A stretch of 47,058 nt of DNA, from NCBI GenBank assembly GCA_002377985.1, contig DFQW01000015.1:5684-52741 (forward strand), in the 5' to 3' direction. This document shows, piece after piece, positions 28,795 through 37,532 of this stretch (position 1 is the stretch's first letter; every line of letters begins with the position of its first letter). The position numbers and the translations under genes were made by a program. The notes under the pieces were generated by a model. It saw only the letters and a list, made by a program, of their open reading frames with translations. It ran no database searches and was not told where the DNA came from. The stretch is from Halieaceae bacterium UBA3479 (lineage in GTDB: Bacteria; Pseudomonadota; Gammaproteobacteria; Pseudomonadales; Halieaceae).

Positions 28795-29250
28795 TTAGCT
28801 AATTAAATCAATGGCTTGATGTAGCCTCGAGAGATCATCAGGGCCGCCCCGCTCGTCCCAGAAAATACTGACATTACGCTCTGATAACTCAGCCACTAGC
28901 GCCCCCTGCGGTAATCGGGTAACCCAATCGGGTGGCGTCAGGTCGTCAAAAATCGACTGCCATACACCGTCGAGTCGGACGTAACAGCATCGTCGGCCGG
29001 TCGCCTGAAGCGACTTGGGCAACATACGCTCGTAGCACACCAGTTCAGAATCGGGAACAAATCTGAATCGCGGCGGAATGTCGGGGGGAGGCCTGATCGA
29101 GACCCGCAATCCGTGCTGCCGCGCCTGATCGCGGATCGCGGCTTTTTGCCGCTGAACCTTACTCGGCATCGCAGACATCAGCGGCGCGATGACCACGGCG
29201 AGACCCAACAGAATGAGCAAATAAACCACGCGATTACCCCGGCGAGACAA
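28795..29250 (-). CDS. Hypothetical single-TM protein upstream of topA
   Basis: A 151-residue protein with one N-terminal helix (VVYLLILLGLAVVIAPLM) preceded by basic residues, then a soluble domain. It contains RVSIRPPPDIPPRFRF, a Cys-rich stretch (GRRCCYVR) and an acidic C-terminal half ending LHQAIDLIS. I do not recognise the family. The start is TTG at 29250-29248, or GTG at 29232 (MVYLLILL) with GGGG upstream; both keep the helix. It diverges from the UspA gene and precedes topA, from which it is separated by a promoter-like sequence. Confidence 0.65.
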   Translation of the reverse strand: MSRRGNRVVYLLILLGLAVVIAPLMSAMPSKVQRQKAAIRDQARQHGLRVSIRPPPDIPPRFRFVPDSELVCYERMLPKSLQATGRRCCYVRLDGVWQSIFDDLTPPDWVTRLPQGALVAELSERNVSIFWDERGGPDDLSRLHQAIDLIS

Positions 29251-29305
29251 GCCCGATGTTTTGCACTACATTATTTACGTACGTGATGACAAAAAAGGGG
29301 AGAGT

Positions 29306-29743
29306 ATGCCCTACCAAAACATCCTCGTGGCAGTCGATTTGGGCGCCACCACCGAGCGCGTTGCCGGACGCGCATCTGTCCTCGCGCAGCAGAACGGGGC
29401 AACGCTTCACGTGCTGCACGTTATCGAGCCGCTTGCCATCACCTATGGAGGAGACATCCCCATGGATTTTTCGGCTATTCAGGAAGAAATTCAGGGGCAG
29501 GCGAAAGAACAGCTGGATCGCCTTTGCGATTCACTGGAAGTACCCGCGTCCCGTCGTTACCTGGCGACGGGGCGACCGGAGGCCGAGATCCCCGCGCAAG
29601 CCAAAGCGGTCGACTGCGATCTGATTGTTGTGGGTACACACGCGCGCTGGGGGCTTGCCCTGCTATTGGGGTCCACCACCGACGGCGTGATGCACAGCGC
29701 AGAATGCGACGTGCTCGCAGTCAAGGTCGATGCCGGCGACTAG
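29306..29743 (+). CDS. Universal stress protein, UspA family
   Basis: A 145-residue single-domain universal stress protein. It starts MPYQNILVAVDLGA and has the C-terminal nucleotide-binding stretch VVGTHARWGLALLLGSTTDG, which fits the G-x2-G-x9-G-(S/T) ATP-binding type loosely. It is cytoplasmic and expected to be made under stress. The ATG at 29306 has AGGGGAGA upstream; fifteen open codons before it are excluded on that basis. The target process is unknown. Confidence 0.92.
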   Translation: MPYQNILVAVDLGATTERVAGRASVLAQQNGATLHVLHVIEPLAITYGGDIPMDFSAIQEEIQGQAKEQLDRLCDSLEVPASRRYLATGRPEAEIPAQAKAVDCDLIVVGTHARWGLALLLGSTTDGVMHSAECDVLAVKVDAGD

Positions 29744-29762
29744 GCAATGGCCTAATCCGGGA

Positions 29763-29990
29763 TCAGGAATCAGCCAAAAACGCAGTCAGCTGCGCCGTAT
29801 CGAAAGGCCAGCCCAGCTCTCTGCCATTACCATCTTTCACCACGGGAATGCGCACACCGTAGCGCTCGAGCAACGCCAGATCCTCTGCGATATCGACCCC
29901 CACGTAAGTGCATTGCGCTGCGTCAAGTATGGCCTCAGCATGTTCACAAAGATGACACCCGAGGGTGGTGTAAAGTGTTAATGGTTTCAC
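29763..29990 (-). CDS. Glutaredoxin-like protein (DUF836 type)
   Basis: A 75-residue thioredoxin-fold protein with the redox motif CHLC in TLYTTLGCHLCEHAEAIL and the cis-proline loop YGVRIPVV. It resembles the short glutaredoxin-like family (PF05768, DUF836). It could act as a small thiol-disulfide oxidoreductase; its partner is unknown. The GTG start at 29990-29988 has AAGGAA six bases upstream and gives the usual family start. It converges with the UspA gene and diverges from the methyltransferase gene, 12 bases away. Confidence 0.85.
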   Translation of the reverse strand: MKPLTLYTTLGCHLCEHAEAILDAAQCTYVGVDIAEDLALLERYGVRIPVVKDGNGRELGWPFDTAQLTAFLADS

Positions 29991-30002
29991 TACACGTTCC
30001 TT

Positions 30003-30776
30003 ATGCCGGCAATGACTGACACCATAACCCCCCGATGGATACCCCATGAAGGCATTACCCTCTATGGACGCAAACCGGCACTGGAGGCACTACTGGATCC
30101 GGCACTGACCATTCATTGTCTGCATCTTGCCACCAGTAACCGTCCCTCGGAAATCATCTCGCAAATCACTGCGCTGGCAAAAAAGCGCCAGATCGAAGTG
30201 CGGCTTCACGACCGACTTTCCCTCTCCAGAATATCTAAAAATAGCAAACAAGATCAGGGGGTTGCTTTAGATATTAAATGCAAAAGCTTCTGTTCTATCA
30301 ACGATTTTGTGGCGGGCGCCGACGCCGGCGTAACGGTATTGGCGCTCGACGGCATCACCAACCCGCAGAATGTGGGCATGATCATTCGATCCGCCGTCGC
30401 TGCGGGAGTCAGCGGACTGCTCTACCCCGCCAAAGGGATCGCGGCGCTTGGCCCCCTTGTCATCAAGGCGTCCGTCGGAACGATATTTCGCGCTCCCCTC
30501 ATTCACTGTGACGAGTTGGACACTGGGCTGGCGACGCTTAAACAGGCGGGCTTCAACATCTCCATTTTGGATGCCAGCGCCGCCCTGTCGCTGTTTGACT
30601 ACCGGCCCGCTTCCCGCTCGGTATTCGTGCTCGGCAGCGAGAGCCAGGGCATCAGCCCCGATACCCGCAAGCTCGCGGATAACAGCGTGAGCATTCCGAT
30701 GGAAAACGGTGTGGAATCACTCAATGTGGCCGTTGCCGCGGCGCTGGTTGCGTTTCATCTCGCCGCATTGCGATGA
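30003..30776 (+). CDS. TrmH/SpoU-family RNA 2'-O-methyltransferase
   Basis: A 257-residue protein with an N-terminal substrate-binding domain (ITLYGRKPALEALLDPAL) and a C-terminal SPOUT domain. All three SpoU motifs are visible: NPQNVGMIIRSAVAAG, LGSESQGIS and IPMENGVESLNVAVAAAL. It should use S-adenosylmethionine to methylate a ribose in rRNA or tRNA. The layout is like RlmB (23S Gm2251), but the exact substrate cannot be fixed by sequence reading. The start is ATG at 30003 or 30012. Confidence 0.88.
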   Translation: MPAMTDTITPRWIPHEGITLYGRKPALEALLDPALTIHCLHLATSNRPSEIISQITALAKKRQIEVRLHDRLSLSRISKNSKQDQGVALDIKCKSFCSINDFVAGADAGVTVLALDGITNPQNVGMIIRSAVAAGVSGLLYPAKGIAALGPLVIKASVGTIFRAPLIHCDELDTGLATLKQAGFNISILDASAALSLFDYRPASRSVFVLGSESQGISPDTRKLADNSVSIPMENGVESLNVAVAAALVAFHLAALR

Positions 30777-30785
30777 TGAGGCAGA

Positions 30786-32957
30786 TCATTGCCCTCCCGG
30801 GGCGGCAGCATCGCCATTGGTGACCGCCAACCAGGCCTGCTGAATAACATAAGCCCTGATGGCATCGGTATCCTCTTTGCTCAGATGCCCGGCAAAGGAG
30901 ACCATGCCCTGCTTTTCCAGCGCTCCTTCACGCACCACTTGATCCCAGGCCTGCTCGTTGGCCGAAATCGCAGACCAACGTAAGTCGGGAATGACACCCC
31001 CGCTCACGGCAAATGCCCCGTGACAAAAATGACAATTCTCCGCAAAGCGCTGCATGCCTAACTGATGCTCATCGGGCTCGCCAAACATGGCTGACTTTGG
31101 CGTCGCCGCAACAGTTTCAGCCAGCGGCGCGGGCATGGGTTCCGCACCCCCCAGCTTGAAAGTAATGACGCGCGCGGGCTCTTTGGCTTTGGCTTCGCCA
31201 TAGGTAAACCCCGCAATCAGGTTCGATACGCTACCCCAACCCGACAATACGCTGAGGTACTGCTCGCCGTCGATTTCGTAGGTCATGGGTGCAGCTGCGG
31301 CATTACCCACCAGCGTGTGGGACCACAGTCGCTCGCCGGTTCCGGCGTCATAGGCGACAAACTCGCCAAACTTGTTCCCCTGAAATACCAGTCCGGCCGT
31401 CGTGCTAAGAACACCACCGTTAAGTGGCAACGGAAAAGGTACGGCCCACCTCGGCTCTGCCTTGACAGGGTCCCATGCGAGCAACGTGCCGCCGTCTAGC
31501 CCCGATACGGCATCCAGCGTGCCTGCGGGATACTCAACCGGCCACCCGGCGGCGGCGTCGTAACCGATGTTCCAGAAGGACTTGCTGTCCGTCACATTCC
31601 GCGTCTTGTCGTAAAAGAAAGGAATCTCATTTACCGGTATGTAAACCAAGCCTGTATCTGGATTAAATGCCATTGGGTGCCAGTTATGCGCCCCGGTCGG
31701 CCCCGGCACGACAGCGTAGAGCGCAAGGTCTACCGCCTCCTCCACCAGAACCGGGCGGCCATTCTCATCAAACTCTCCAGTGGTCCAGTTCTGATTCGTG
31801 AAAGGCGTTGCCGAGATCAGCTCCCCGTCTGCAGCGTCCAGCACATAAAAAAAGCCATTTTTCGGCGCCTGCATCACCACGCGTCGAGAAGCGCCATCGT
31901 CTCCGAGCGGCAGGTCTGCGAGCATAATCTGTTGCGTGGCGGTGTAATCCCAGCGATCCCGCGGTGTGGTTTGGTAGTGCCAGCGATAAGTACCTGTGTC
32001 GGCGTCCACAGCGAGGATAGAGGACAGGAACAGATTGTCTCCGTCACTGTTGGGGTCGCGAATATCTGGATTCCACGGAGAGCCGTTACCGACCCCGATA
32101 ATGACCTGATCATTGACGGTATCGTAAACAATCGAATCCCACGCTGTGCCGCCACCGCCATCGGTCACCCACGCGCCGTCATCACCCCAGGTATCGTTGG
32201 CCAACTCGGCCAGTATGTCATCTGACGCCGCCCCGTCCGGTTCTTTATCGGGGTTCGGCACCGTATAGAAACGCCATGCCAGCTCTCCCGTCGCGACGTC
32301 GTAGGCGCTCACATAACCCCGCACACCCAACTCCGCTCCGGCATTACCGATGATCACTTTATTTTTGAAAACACGCGGAGCCCCTGTAATGGTATAGGGC
32401 TTGGTCTGATCGACCGTCACCTCACTCCAAAGGACCTTTCCCGTCGCCGCATCCAGCGCCTCCAGCCGGCCATCAAATACCCCGATAAATACCTTGCCAT
32501 CGTGCACCGCCACACCACGATTCACGACGTCGCAGCAACCTTTGGCAGCATCTTTACCCGACACTTGAGGGTCGTATACCCAAATTTCATCGCCGGTTTT
32601 CGCGTTGATGGCATACACCACTGACCACGCGCTGGAGACATACATGACGCCGTCTACCACGATCGGCGTCGCCTCTGCGCCTCGCGGCTTCGCCATTTCG
32701 TAGATCCAGCCCACGCCCAGCTCGGGCAAGGTATCGCGATTAATCTGGCCCAGGGCCGAATGACGCTGCTCGTCGTAGCTGCCGCCGTAAGTCAGCCACA
32801 TTTCGGGCTCCTGCGCTGCATTCTCTATGCGGGCGGTATCGACCTGCGCGGCCGTTGGGGCAGTGTTCTCAACACTGCCATTATCTGACTTTGATCCACA
32901 GGCAGTGATTGCCAAAAGGACACAGAGCACGGTGCCTGAACGGACAAAATGATTCAT
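30786..32957 (-). CDS. PQQ-dependent quinohemoprotein alcohol dehydrogenase, lipoprotein
   Basis: A 723-residue periplasmic dehydrogenase. A lipoprotein signal ends at Cys20 (ITAC); an eight-bladed PQQ propeller follows with the vicinal disulfide GCCDVV and the active-site WDYT (about residues 336-339); the C-terminus carries one cytochrome c domain with CHFCH at 642-646. The residue after WDY is Thr rather than the Asp of lanthanide-dependent XoxF, so a calcium enzyme of the type II quinohemoprotein group is inferred. It would oxidise alcohols or similar substrates and pass electrons to the respiratory chain. No PQQ synthesis genes are nearby. Confidence 0.9.
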   Translation of the reverse strand: MNHFVRSGTVLCVLLAITACGSKSDNGSVENTAPTAAQVDTARIENAAQEPEMWLTYGGSYDEQRHSALGQINRDTLPELGVGWIYEMAKPRGAEATPIVVDGVMYVSSAWSVVYAINAKTGDEIWVYDPQVSGKDAAKGCCDVVNRGVAVHDGKVFIGVFDGRLEALDAATGKVLWSEVTVDQTKPYTITGAPRVFKNKVIIGNAGAELGVRGYVSAYDVATGELAWRFYTVPNPDKEPDGAASDDILAELANDTWGDDGAWVTDGGGGTAWDSIVYDTVNDQVIIGVGNGSPWNPDIRDPNSDGDNLFLSSILAVDADTGTYRWHYQTTPRDRWDYTATQQIMLADLPLGDDGASRRVVMQAPKNGFFYVLDAADGELISATPFTNQNWTTGEFDENGRPVLVEEAVDLALYAVVPGPTGAHNWHPMAFNPDTGLVYIPVNEIPFFYDKTRNVTDSKSFWNIGYDAAAGWPVEYPAGTLDAVSGLDGGTLLAWDPVKAEPRWAVPFPLPLNGGVLSTTAGLVFQGNKFGEFVAYDAGTGERLWSHTLVGNAAAAPMTYEIDGEQYLSVLSGWGSVSNLIAGFTYGEAKAKEPARVITFKLGGAEPMPAPLAETVAATPKSAMFGEPDEHQLGMQRFAENCHFCHGAFAVSGGVIPDLRWSAISANEQAWDQVVREGALEKQGMVSFAGHLSKEDTDAIRAYVIQQAWLAVTNGDAAAPGGQ

Positions 32958-33060
32958 GAACCCCCCCTCTTCTTATTAATCGCGACTCGTTTAAGTGTAG
33001 CGGAACGACGGCCGGAAACGTCCAAAAATAATGCTGGTGCGCCCGGACTGTTTGCACACC

Positions 33061-34236
33061 TTACTTAGACAGAAATGACATCCCGTCTTCCAATCCCCGC
33101 AGTGTCAGCGGGTACATTTTTCCTTCCATCAGCTGACGGGTAATGGCAATTGACTGGGTGTACTCCCACTCATCTTCGGGCACGGGATTAATCCAAATGC
33201 ACTTCTCGTAGGTCTCGCGCAGCCTACGCATCCAGAGCTCACCCGACTCCTCGTTCCAATGCTCTACCGAACCGCCGGGCTGCATAATTTCGTAAGGGCT
33301 CATTGAGGCATCCCCCACAAAAACGACCTTGTAGTCGTGGGCGTATTTGTGCATCAGATCAAGCGTGGCAGTACGCTCATTAAAGCGACGCACGTTGTTC
33401 TTCCAAACGCTCTCGTAAATAAAATTATGGAAGTAGAAATACTCAAGATGCTTAAACTCGGTGCGCGCCGCCGAAAAAAGCTCCTGACACACTTTGACAT
33501 GAGGGTCCATGGATCCCCCAACATCGAGAAATAGGAGCACCTTCACCGCATTGTGCCGCTCGGGAACCATTTTGATGTCGAGTAAACCTGCGTTACGCGC
33601 GGTCGATTTTATGGTGTCGTCCAGATCGAGCTCCTCGGTGGCGCCCGTTCTGGCAAATTTTCTGAGTCTTCGCATCGCAATTTTAATATTGCGCGTGCCC
33701 AATTCGACACTGTCATCGAGATTCTTAAAGTCGCGTCGGTCCCATACTTTTACAGCGCGCTTGTTTTTACTCTCGCCGCCGACACGAATACCCTCCGGAT
33801 GGTAACCATCGTTGCCAAAGGGCGAGGTGCCCTCCGTGCCAATCCACTTATTACCACCGGAGTGCCGCTTTTTTTGCTCTTCGAGTCGCTGCTTGAATTG
33901 CTCAATTAATTCCTCCAGCCCCCCGAGGCTCTCGATTTTTGCCTTGTCTTCTTCCGACAACTGCTTCAGAAATTCCGAGCGCAGCCAATCATCAGGAATC
34001 ATCGCCTCGATCACATCATCGAGCGCTTCTAACTCCTGAAAATGCAGACCGAAGGCACGATCGAACCGGTCGTAATACTTCTCGTCTTTTACCAGGACCG
34101 CGCGTGACAACGCATAAAAGTCATCGATGTCGGCAAACGCCAACCTCTGCTCCATTGCTTCAAGCAAATCGAGTAACTCACGCGGCGTGACGGGGACGCC
34201 CGAGTCCTTCAGCACATGAAAAAAGTTGATCAGCAA
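33061..34236 (-). CDS. VWA-domain CoxE-like protein
   Basis: A 391-residue soluble protein of the CoxE-like VWA family. The N-terminus (MLINFFHVLKDSGVPVTPRE), HSGGNKWIGTEGTSPFG and the C-terminal von Willebrand domain with the metal site FLDVGGSMD are visible. The metal motif reads DxGxS instead of DxSxS, which I recall as usual for this subgroup. Such proteins act with a MoxR ATPase as a chaperone-like pair that inserts metals or activates enzymes. The start is TTG at 34236-34234, three bases after the moxR stop. The client enzyme is unknown. Confidence 0.85.
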   Translation of the reverse strand: MLINFFHVLKDSGVPVTPRELLDLLEAMEQRLAFADIDDFYALSRAVLVKDEKYYDRFDRAFGLHFQELEALDDVIEAMIPDDWLRSEFLKQLSEEDKAKIESLGGLEELIEQFKQRLEEQKKRHSGGNKWIGTEGTSPFGNDGYHPEGIRVGGESKNKRAVKVWDRRDFKNLDDSVELGTRNIKIAMRRLRKFARTGATEELDLDDTIKSTARNAGLLDIKMVPERHNAVKVLLFLDVGGSMDPHVKVCQELFSAARTEFKHLEYFYFHNFIYESVWKNNVRRFNERTATLDLMHKYAHDYKVVFVGDASMSPYEIMQPGGSVEHWNEESGELWMRRLRETYEKCIWINPVPEDEWEYTQSIAITRQLMEGKMYPLTLRGLEDGMSFLSK

Positions 34237-34239
34237 GAC

Positions 34240-35085
34240 TCAGCGGGCCTCGCGTCGATGCATAAAGGCCAGTCGCTCCAGCAACTGCACGTCCTGCTCG
34301 TTTTTGAGAAGCGCCCCGTAAAGCGGAGGAATGGCCTTGCTCTGATCGCGGTTCTTCAACACTTCATCAGGGATGTCATCGGCCATAAGCAGCTTGAGCC
34401 AATCGATCAATTCAGAGGTGGAGGGCTTCTTCTTCAGCCCGGGAATTTCACGCAGCTCAAAAAAGACCTCCAACGCCTCCTGTACGAGACTGGACTGAAT
34501 ATTGGGGTAATGCACGTCGATAATGTCTTTCATCGTTTCCTTGTTGGGAAAGTTGATGAAGTGAAAGAAACACCTGCGCAAAAACGCATCCGGCAATTCC
34601 TTTTCGTTGTTGGAGGTAATAATAATGATGGGGCGATGCTTGGCCTTGACCGTTTCGCCCGTCTCGTAAACGAAGAACTCCATACGATCCAGTTCTACCA
34701 ACAGGTCGTTGGGGAACTCGATGTCGGCCTTATCGACTTCGTCGATCAACAGTACAACCTGCTCTTCAGCCGTGAAGGCCTCCCACAGCTTGCCTTTTTT
34801 AATGTACTGGCTGACGTCTTCGACCTTGCCATCTCCCAATTGGGAATCGCGCAACCGTGATACCGCGTCGTACTCGTACAGACCCTGTTGGGCCTTGGTA
34901 GTAGATTTAATGTGCCACTGAATCAATTTCTTGCCCAAGCCCGCCGCCACCTCCTCGGCAAGCATGGTTTTACCCGTACCCGGCTCACCTTTTATCAGGA
35001 GCGGTCTCTGTAGCGCGACAGACGCATTCACCGCCATCCGCAGGTCATCTGTCGCAACGTAGCGCTCTGTTCCTTCAAACTTCAT
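34240..35085 (-). CDS. MoxR-family AAA+ ATPase
   Basis: A 281-residue AAA+ ATPase with Walker A GEPGTGKT (about residues 33-40), Walker B VVLLIDEVDKAD, sensor-1 region IIITSNNEKELPDAFLRRC and a helical lid. It pairs with the VWA protein encoded three bases downstream; MoxR-VWA pairs remodel or activate client proteins using ATP. The ATG at 35085-35083 starts MKFEGTERYVAT. It lies in a minus-strand run from dnaX through to this pair, but 67 bases separate it from the preceding gene. Confidence 0.92.
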   Translation of the reverse strand: MKFEGTERYVATDDLRMAVNASVALQRPLLIKGEPGTGKTMLAEEVAAGLGKKLIQWHIKSTTKAQQGLYEYDAVSRLRDSQLGDGKVEDVSQYIKKGKLWEAFTAEEQVVLLIDEVDKADIEFPNDLLVELDRMEFFVYETGETVKAKHRPIIIITSNNEKELPDAFLRRCFFHFINFPNKETMKDIIDVHYPNIQSSLVQEALEVFFELREIPGLKKKPSTSELIDWLKLLMADDIPDEVLKNRDQSKAIPPLYGALLKNEQDVQLLERLAFMHRREAR

Positions 35086-35152
35086 AAACAGGTTCTCTCA
35101 TATCAGTATTTCGCGGGTCGGCAGACTAACCGATGTGCAATGGACAAGCCAC

Positions 35153-35491
35153 TCAAGCAGAAGCCGGCAAGCCCCGTCGACGCCACCACAGACTCACTAT
35201 CACGCCGGCAATGGCACCCGCAACGAGCCAAACACCGGGCCAGGCTGCCGAAGCCACACCTTCGCCAAATAACAAATTGAAGATCACGATAATAAGCGCG
35301 GGGGCTAACGTCTCAACGCCCTCTCCCGGAAACGCCGGCGCCAGCAACAGACCCGCTACACAGCCCAATAGCGCAGCAACGCCGCGACCAGGATTGACCG
35401 AAAACCACAGCTGCTTGAGCAACCAAACGCCGCCAATTGCCGCTCCCCAGTATAGAAACAGGGCGATCAAATAAGACTGTGTTGTCAGCAT
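35153..35491 (-). CDS. Hypothetical four-TM membrane protein
   Basis: A 112-residue integral membrane protein with four predicted helices (about residues 5-26, 38-55, 62-80, 85-104) and a basic C-terminus (WWRRRGLP). I do not recognise the family and see no charged residue within the helices that would suggest transport. The ATG start is at 35491-35489, 14 bases after the ycgL stop, so it is probably in the recR-rnd-ycgL transcription unit. Confidence 0.7.
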   Translation of the reverse strand: MLTTQSYLIALFLYWGAAIGGVWLLKQLWFSVNPGRGVAALLGCVAGLLLAPAFPGEGVETLAPALIIVIFNLLFGEGVASAAWPGVWLVAGAIAGVIVSLWWRRRGLPASA

Positions 35492-35505
35492 GTGCTTTGC
35501 TCCCT

Positions 35506-35781
35506 TTAGCGGCGACCCACCTGCGAGTCAGGCGGCAGCTGCATAAAATAACCGCGCGACCGAATGGATTCCATTACCACGGTCGCAGATTGAGCCGCCA
35601 AAGGCTGCTCGGCTGTCAGCGTTAACGAGAGCACTTTTTCGGGATCTCTGAACAAGGCAGCCAGACTGTCAGGCCACTGATCGGGCTGCAGATCTCTCGG
35701 CACATACAGAAAGGTGTATGGGCGACGCGCGGTCTTGTATACATCCACCTCGAGCGCACTCAAGCCGGCGGCATCGCTCAC
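35506..35781 (-). CDS. ycgL: YcgL-domain protein
   Basis: A 91-residue protein of the YcgL family. Conserved features are the strand VDVYKTARRPYTFLYV and the C-terminal GYFMQLPPDS. Family members are small cytoplasmic proteins of unknown function, often next to rnd as here. The start was set at GTG 35781-35779, overlapping the rnd stop as GTGA, with GGAG eight bases upstream; TTG at 35763 would match the family N-terminus slightly better and is an alternative. Confidence 0.82.
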   Translation of the reverse strand: MSDAAGLSALEVDVYKTARRPYTFLYVPRDLQPDQWPDSLAALFRDPEKVLSLTLTAEQPLAAQSATVVMESIRSRGYFMQLPPDSQVGRR

Positions 35782-36884
35782 AACGCCGACTCCACAAGCC
35801 AATGCTTTAGGGGTTCCACGACTAGCTGGCCGCGCCAACCTGACCAGGCCGCTGGACTCGCCATGGACGCATCAGACTGCTGGCGGATCAAATGCTCCAG
35901 ATCCGCTTTCGGCATCAGGGTTTCGGCGGCAATGTCAAACTCGGCTGCAATCTGACCCAAACGCGCTGAGAGCGCTCCGAGAACCTGGCGCTGCGCACCG
36001 GATAGGGGCGCTGGTCCGACTTCATTGCATAGCGATAGCGCATCGCCATCGAGAGCGGTACTGATCGCTGCGACCAGATCTTCACCCGCTCGACGCACCA
36101 ATCCACCCGGCATATCCGCTATCTGTGCCAACTCACCCACAGAGCGCGGCACCGACCTAGCGATTGCGTTTACGATCTTGTCGGCCAAAATCCAGCTTCG
36201 CGGTCGATCTCGCGCGCGCGCCTCAGCCTCCCGCCAGGTAACTGTTGCAACTAACGCACACTGCTGGGCCTCGGACAGTTTGTAGGCAGACTTGAACTTG
36301 GTGATTGGGGGCTTACCCCCGGGGGTCATGCGGGCGCTGTCTTCCAAAATCCACTGTGCCCTGCCCTGACTCACCGCCCGCTCGTACAATTGATTGCCGA
36401 TGGGGTAGAGATAGGTCACATCCTGAGCCGCGTAAGCCGCCTGACTGTCTGACAGCGGCCGCTGCAACCAATCCGACTGGGTCTCGTCCTTCGGCAACTC
36501 AATGTCAAAAAAATCGGTCACCAGGGCCCGGTAACTCATGCCCGAACCCATACCCAAAAGCGCCGCGGCGCGCTGCGTGTCGAATAGCGGTGAGGGCAAC
36601 ACCCCCAACCAATGGGCGAAAACCTCCAGATCTTCACTGGCGCTGTGGATGAGCTTGGTCTGCGTCGAATTACTCAGCAGCTCACGGAGGGGGTCAGCCT
36701 GACCCACCTGCAGGGGGTCAACCAAATAGGCCTTATCTCCCCAGCACAGTTGCACCAACGCGACGATCGGAAAAAACGTGTCGCGACGCCTGAACTCGGT
36801 ATCAACGGCCACCGAGGCTGCACCCCGATGCTCGGCAATCAGTGCCTCCAGTTCAGCGGCACTCGTTATCCACTCCCAACTCAC
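35778..36884 (-). CDS. rnd: Ribonuclease D
   Basis: A 368-residue 3'-5' exoribonuclease. The DEDDy active site is visible: VDTEF (ExoI), [15 protein letters not shown] (ExoII) and [13 protein letters not shown] (ExoIII, Tyr and Asp). HRDC-type helical domains follow (about residues 205-368). RNase D trims tRNA and other stable RNA 3' ends. The start is GTG at 36884-36882, overlapping the recR stop as GTGA. Confidence 0.95.
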   Translation of the reverse strand: MSWEWITSAAELEALIAEHRGAASVAVDTEFRRRDTFFPIVALVQLCWGDKAYLVDPLQVGQADPLRELLSNSTQTKLIHSASEDLEVFAHWLGVLPSPLFDTQRAAALLGMGSGMSYRALVTDFFDIELPKDETQSDWLQRPLSDSQAAYAAQDVTYLYPIGNQLYERAVSQGRAQWILEDSARMTPGGKPPITKFKSAYKLSEAQQCALVATVTWREAEARARDRPRSWILADKIVNAIARSVPRSVGELAQIADMPGGLVRRAGEDLVAAISTALDGDALSLCNEVGPAPLSGAQRQVLGALSARLGQIAAEFDIAAETLMPKADLEHLIRQQSDASMASPAAWSGWRGQLVVEPLKHWLVESAL

Positions 36885-37483
36885 TCGCCGACTACCGTGC
36901 GACCCGTCAAAGCATGTGCCAAGGTGCTGGAATCGGTATATTCCAGCTCTCCCCCCAAGGGCACACCGTGTGCAATACGAGTCACTTTCACTTTGGCGTC
37001 TTTCGCTTTCTGACTGATGAAATAGGCTGTTGCCTCACCTTCGACGGTGGGATTCGTCGCCAAAATCACTTCTTCTATGCCTCCCTCGACAAAGCGGTCG
37101 CAGAGGGTATCGAGACCCAGCTGTTCCGGACCAATCCCGTCTATGGGAGAGAGGTGGCCCATCAGCACGAAGTAATGGCCTCTGAAGCCCCCGCTTTGTT
37201 CAATGGCCATCACGTCTGCCGGCGCCTCTACCACACACAACGTTGCGGCGTCGCGCCTTGGATCCGCGCAAATCTCGCAGACATCGAGCTCGGTAAAATT
37301 TCGGCACCGATCGCAATTTTTCACCTTTGCCAAGGCCATCTCGATCGCCTCCGCGATTTGTTGCGCGCCATCGCGATCACGCTCTAGCAAGTGCAGAGTC
37401 ATTCGCTGGGCCGACTTGGGGCCAACACCGGGTAAATGACGCAAGCTGTCGATCAGCGCGGCAATAGATGGGCTCAGTTTCAT
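36881..37483 (-). CDS. recR: Recombination protein RecR
   Basis: A 200-residue protein of the RecFOR pathway. A helix-hairpin-helix region ([16 protein letters not shown]), a four-cysteine zinc finger (CDRC and CEIC) and a Toprim domain ending [20 protein letters not shown] are present. It loads RecA at single-strand gaps. The ATG at 37483-37481 gives the standard length; nine open codons upstream are excluded. It lies only 49 bases after dnaX, and ybaB, which usually sits between the two, is absent. Confidence 0.96.
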   Translation of the reverse strand: MKLSPSIAALIDSLRHLPGVGPKSAQRMTLHLLERDRDGAQQIAEAIEMALAKVKNCDRCRNFTELDVCEICADPRRDAATLCVVEAPADVMAIEQSGGFRGHYFVLMGHLSPIDGIGPEQLGLDTLCDRFVEGGIEEVILATNPTVEGEATAYFISQKAKDAKVKVTRIAHGVPLGGELEYTDSSTLAHALTGRTVVGE

Positions 37484-37532
37484 CGTGCTCGATACTCCAA
37501 CACTCTCCACCCGGGCGCGATAACCAATCTGT

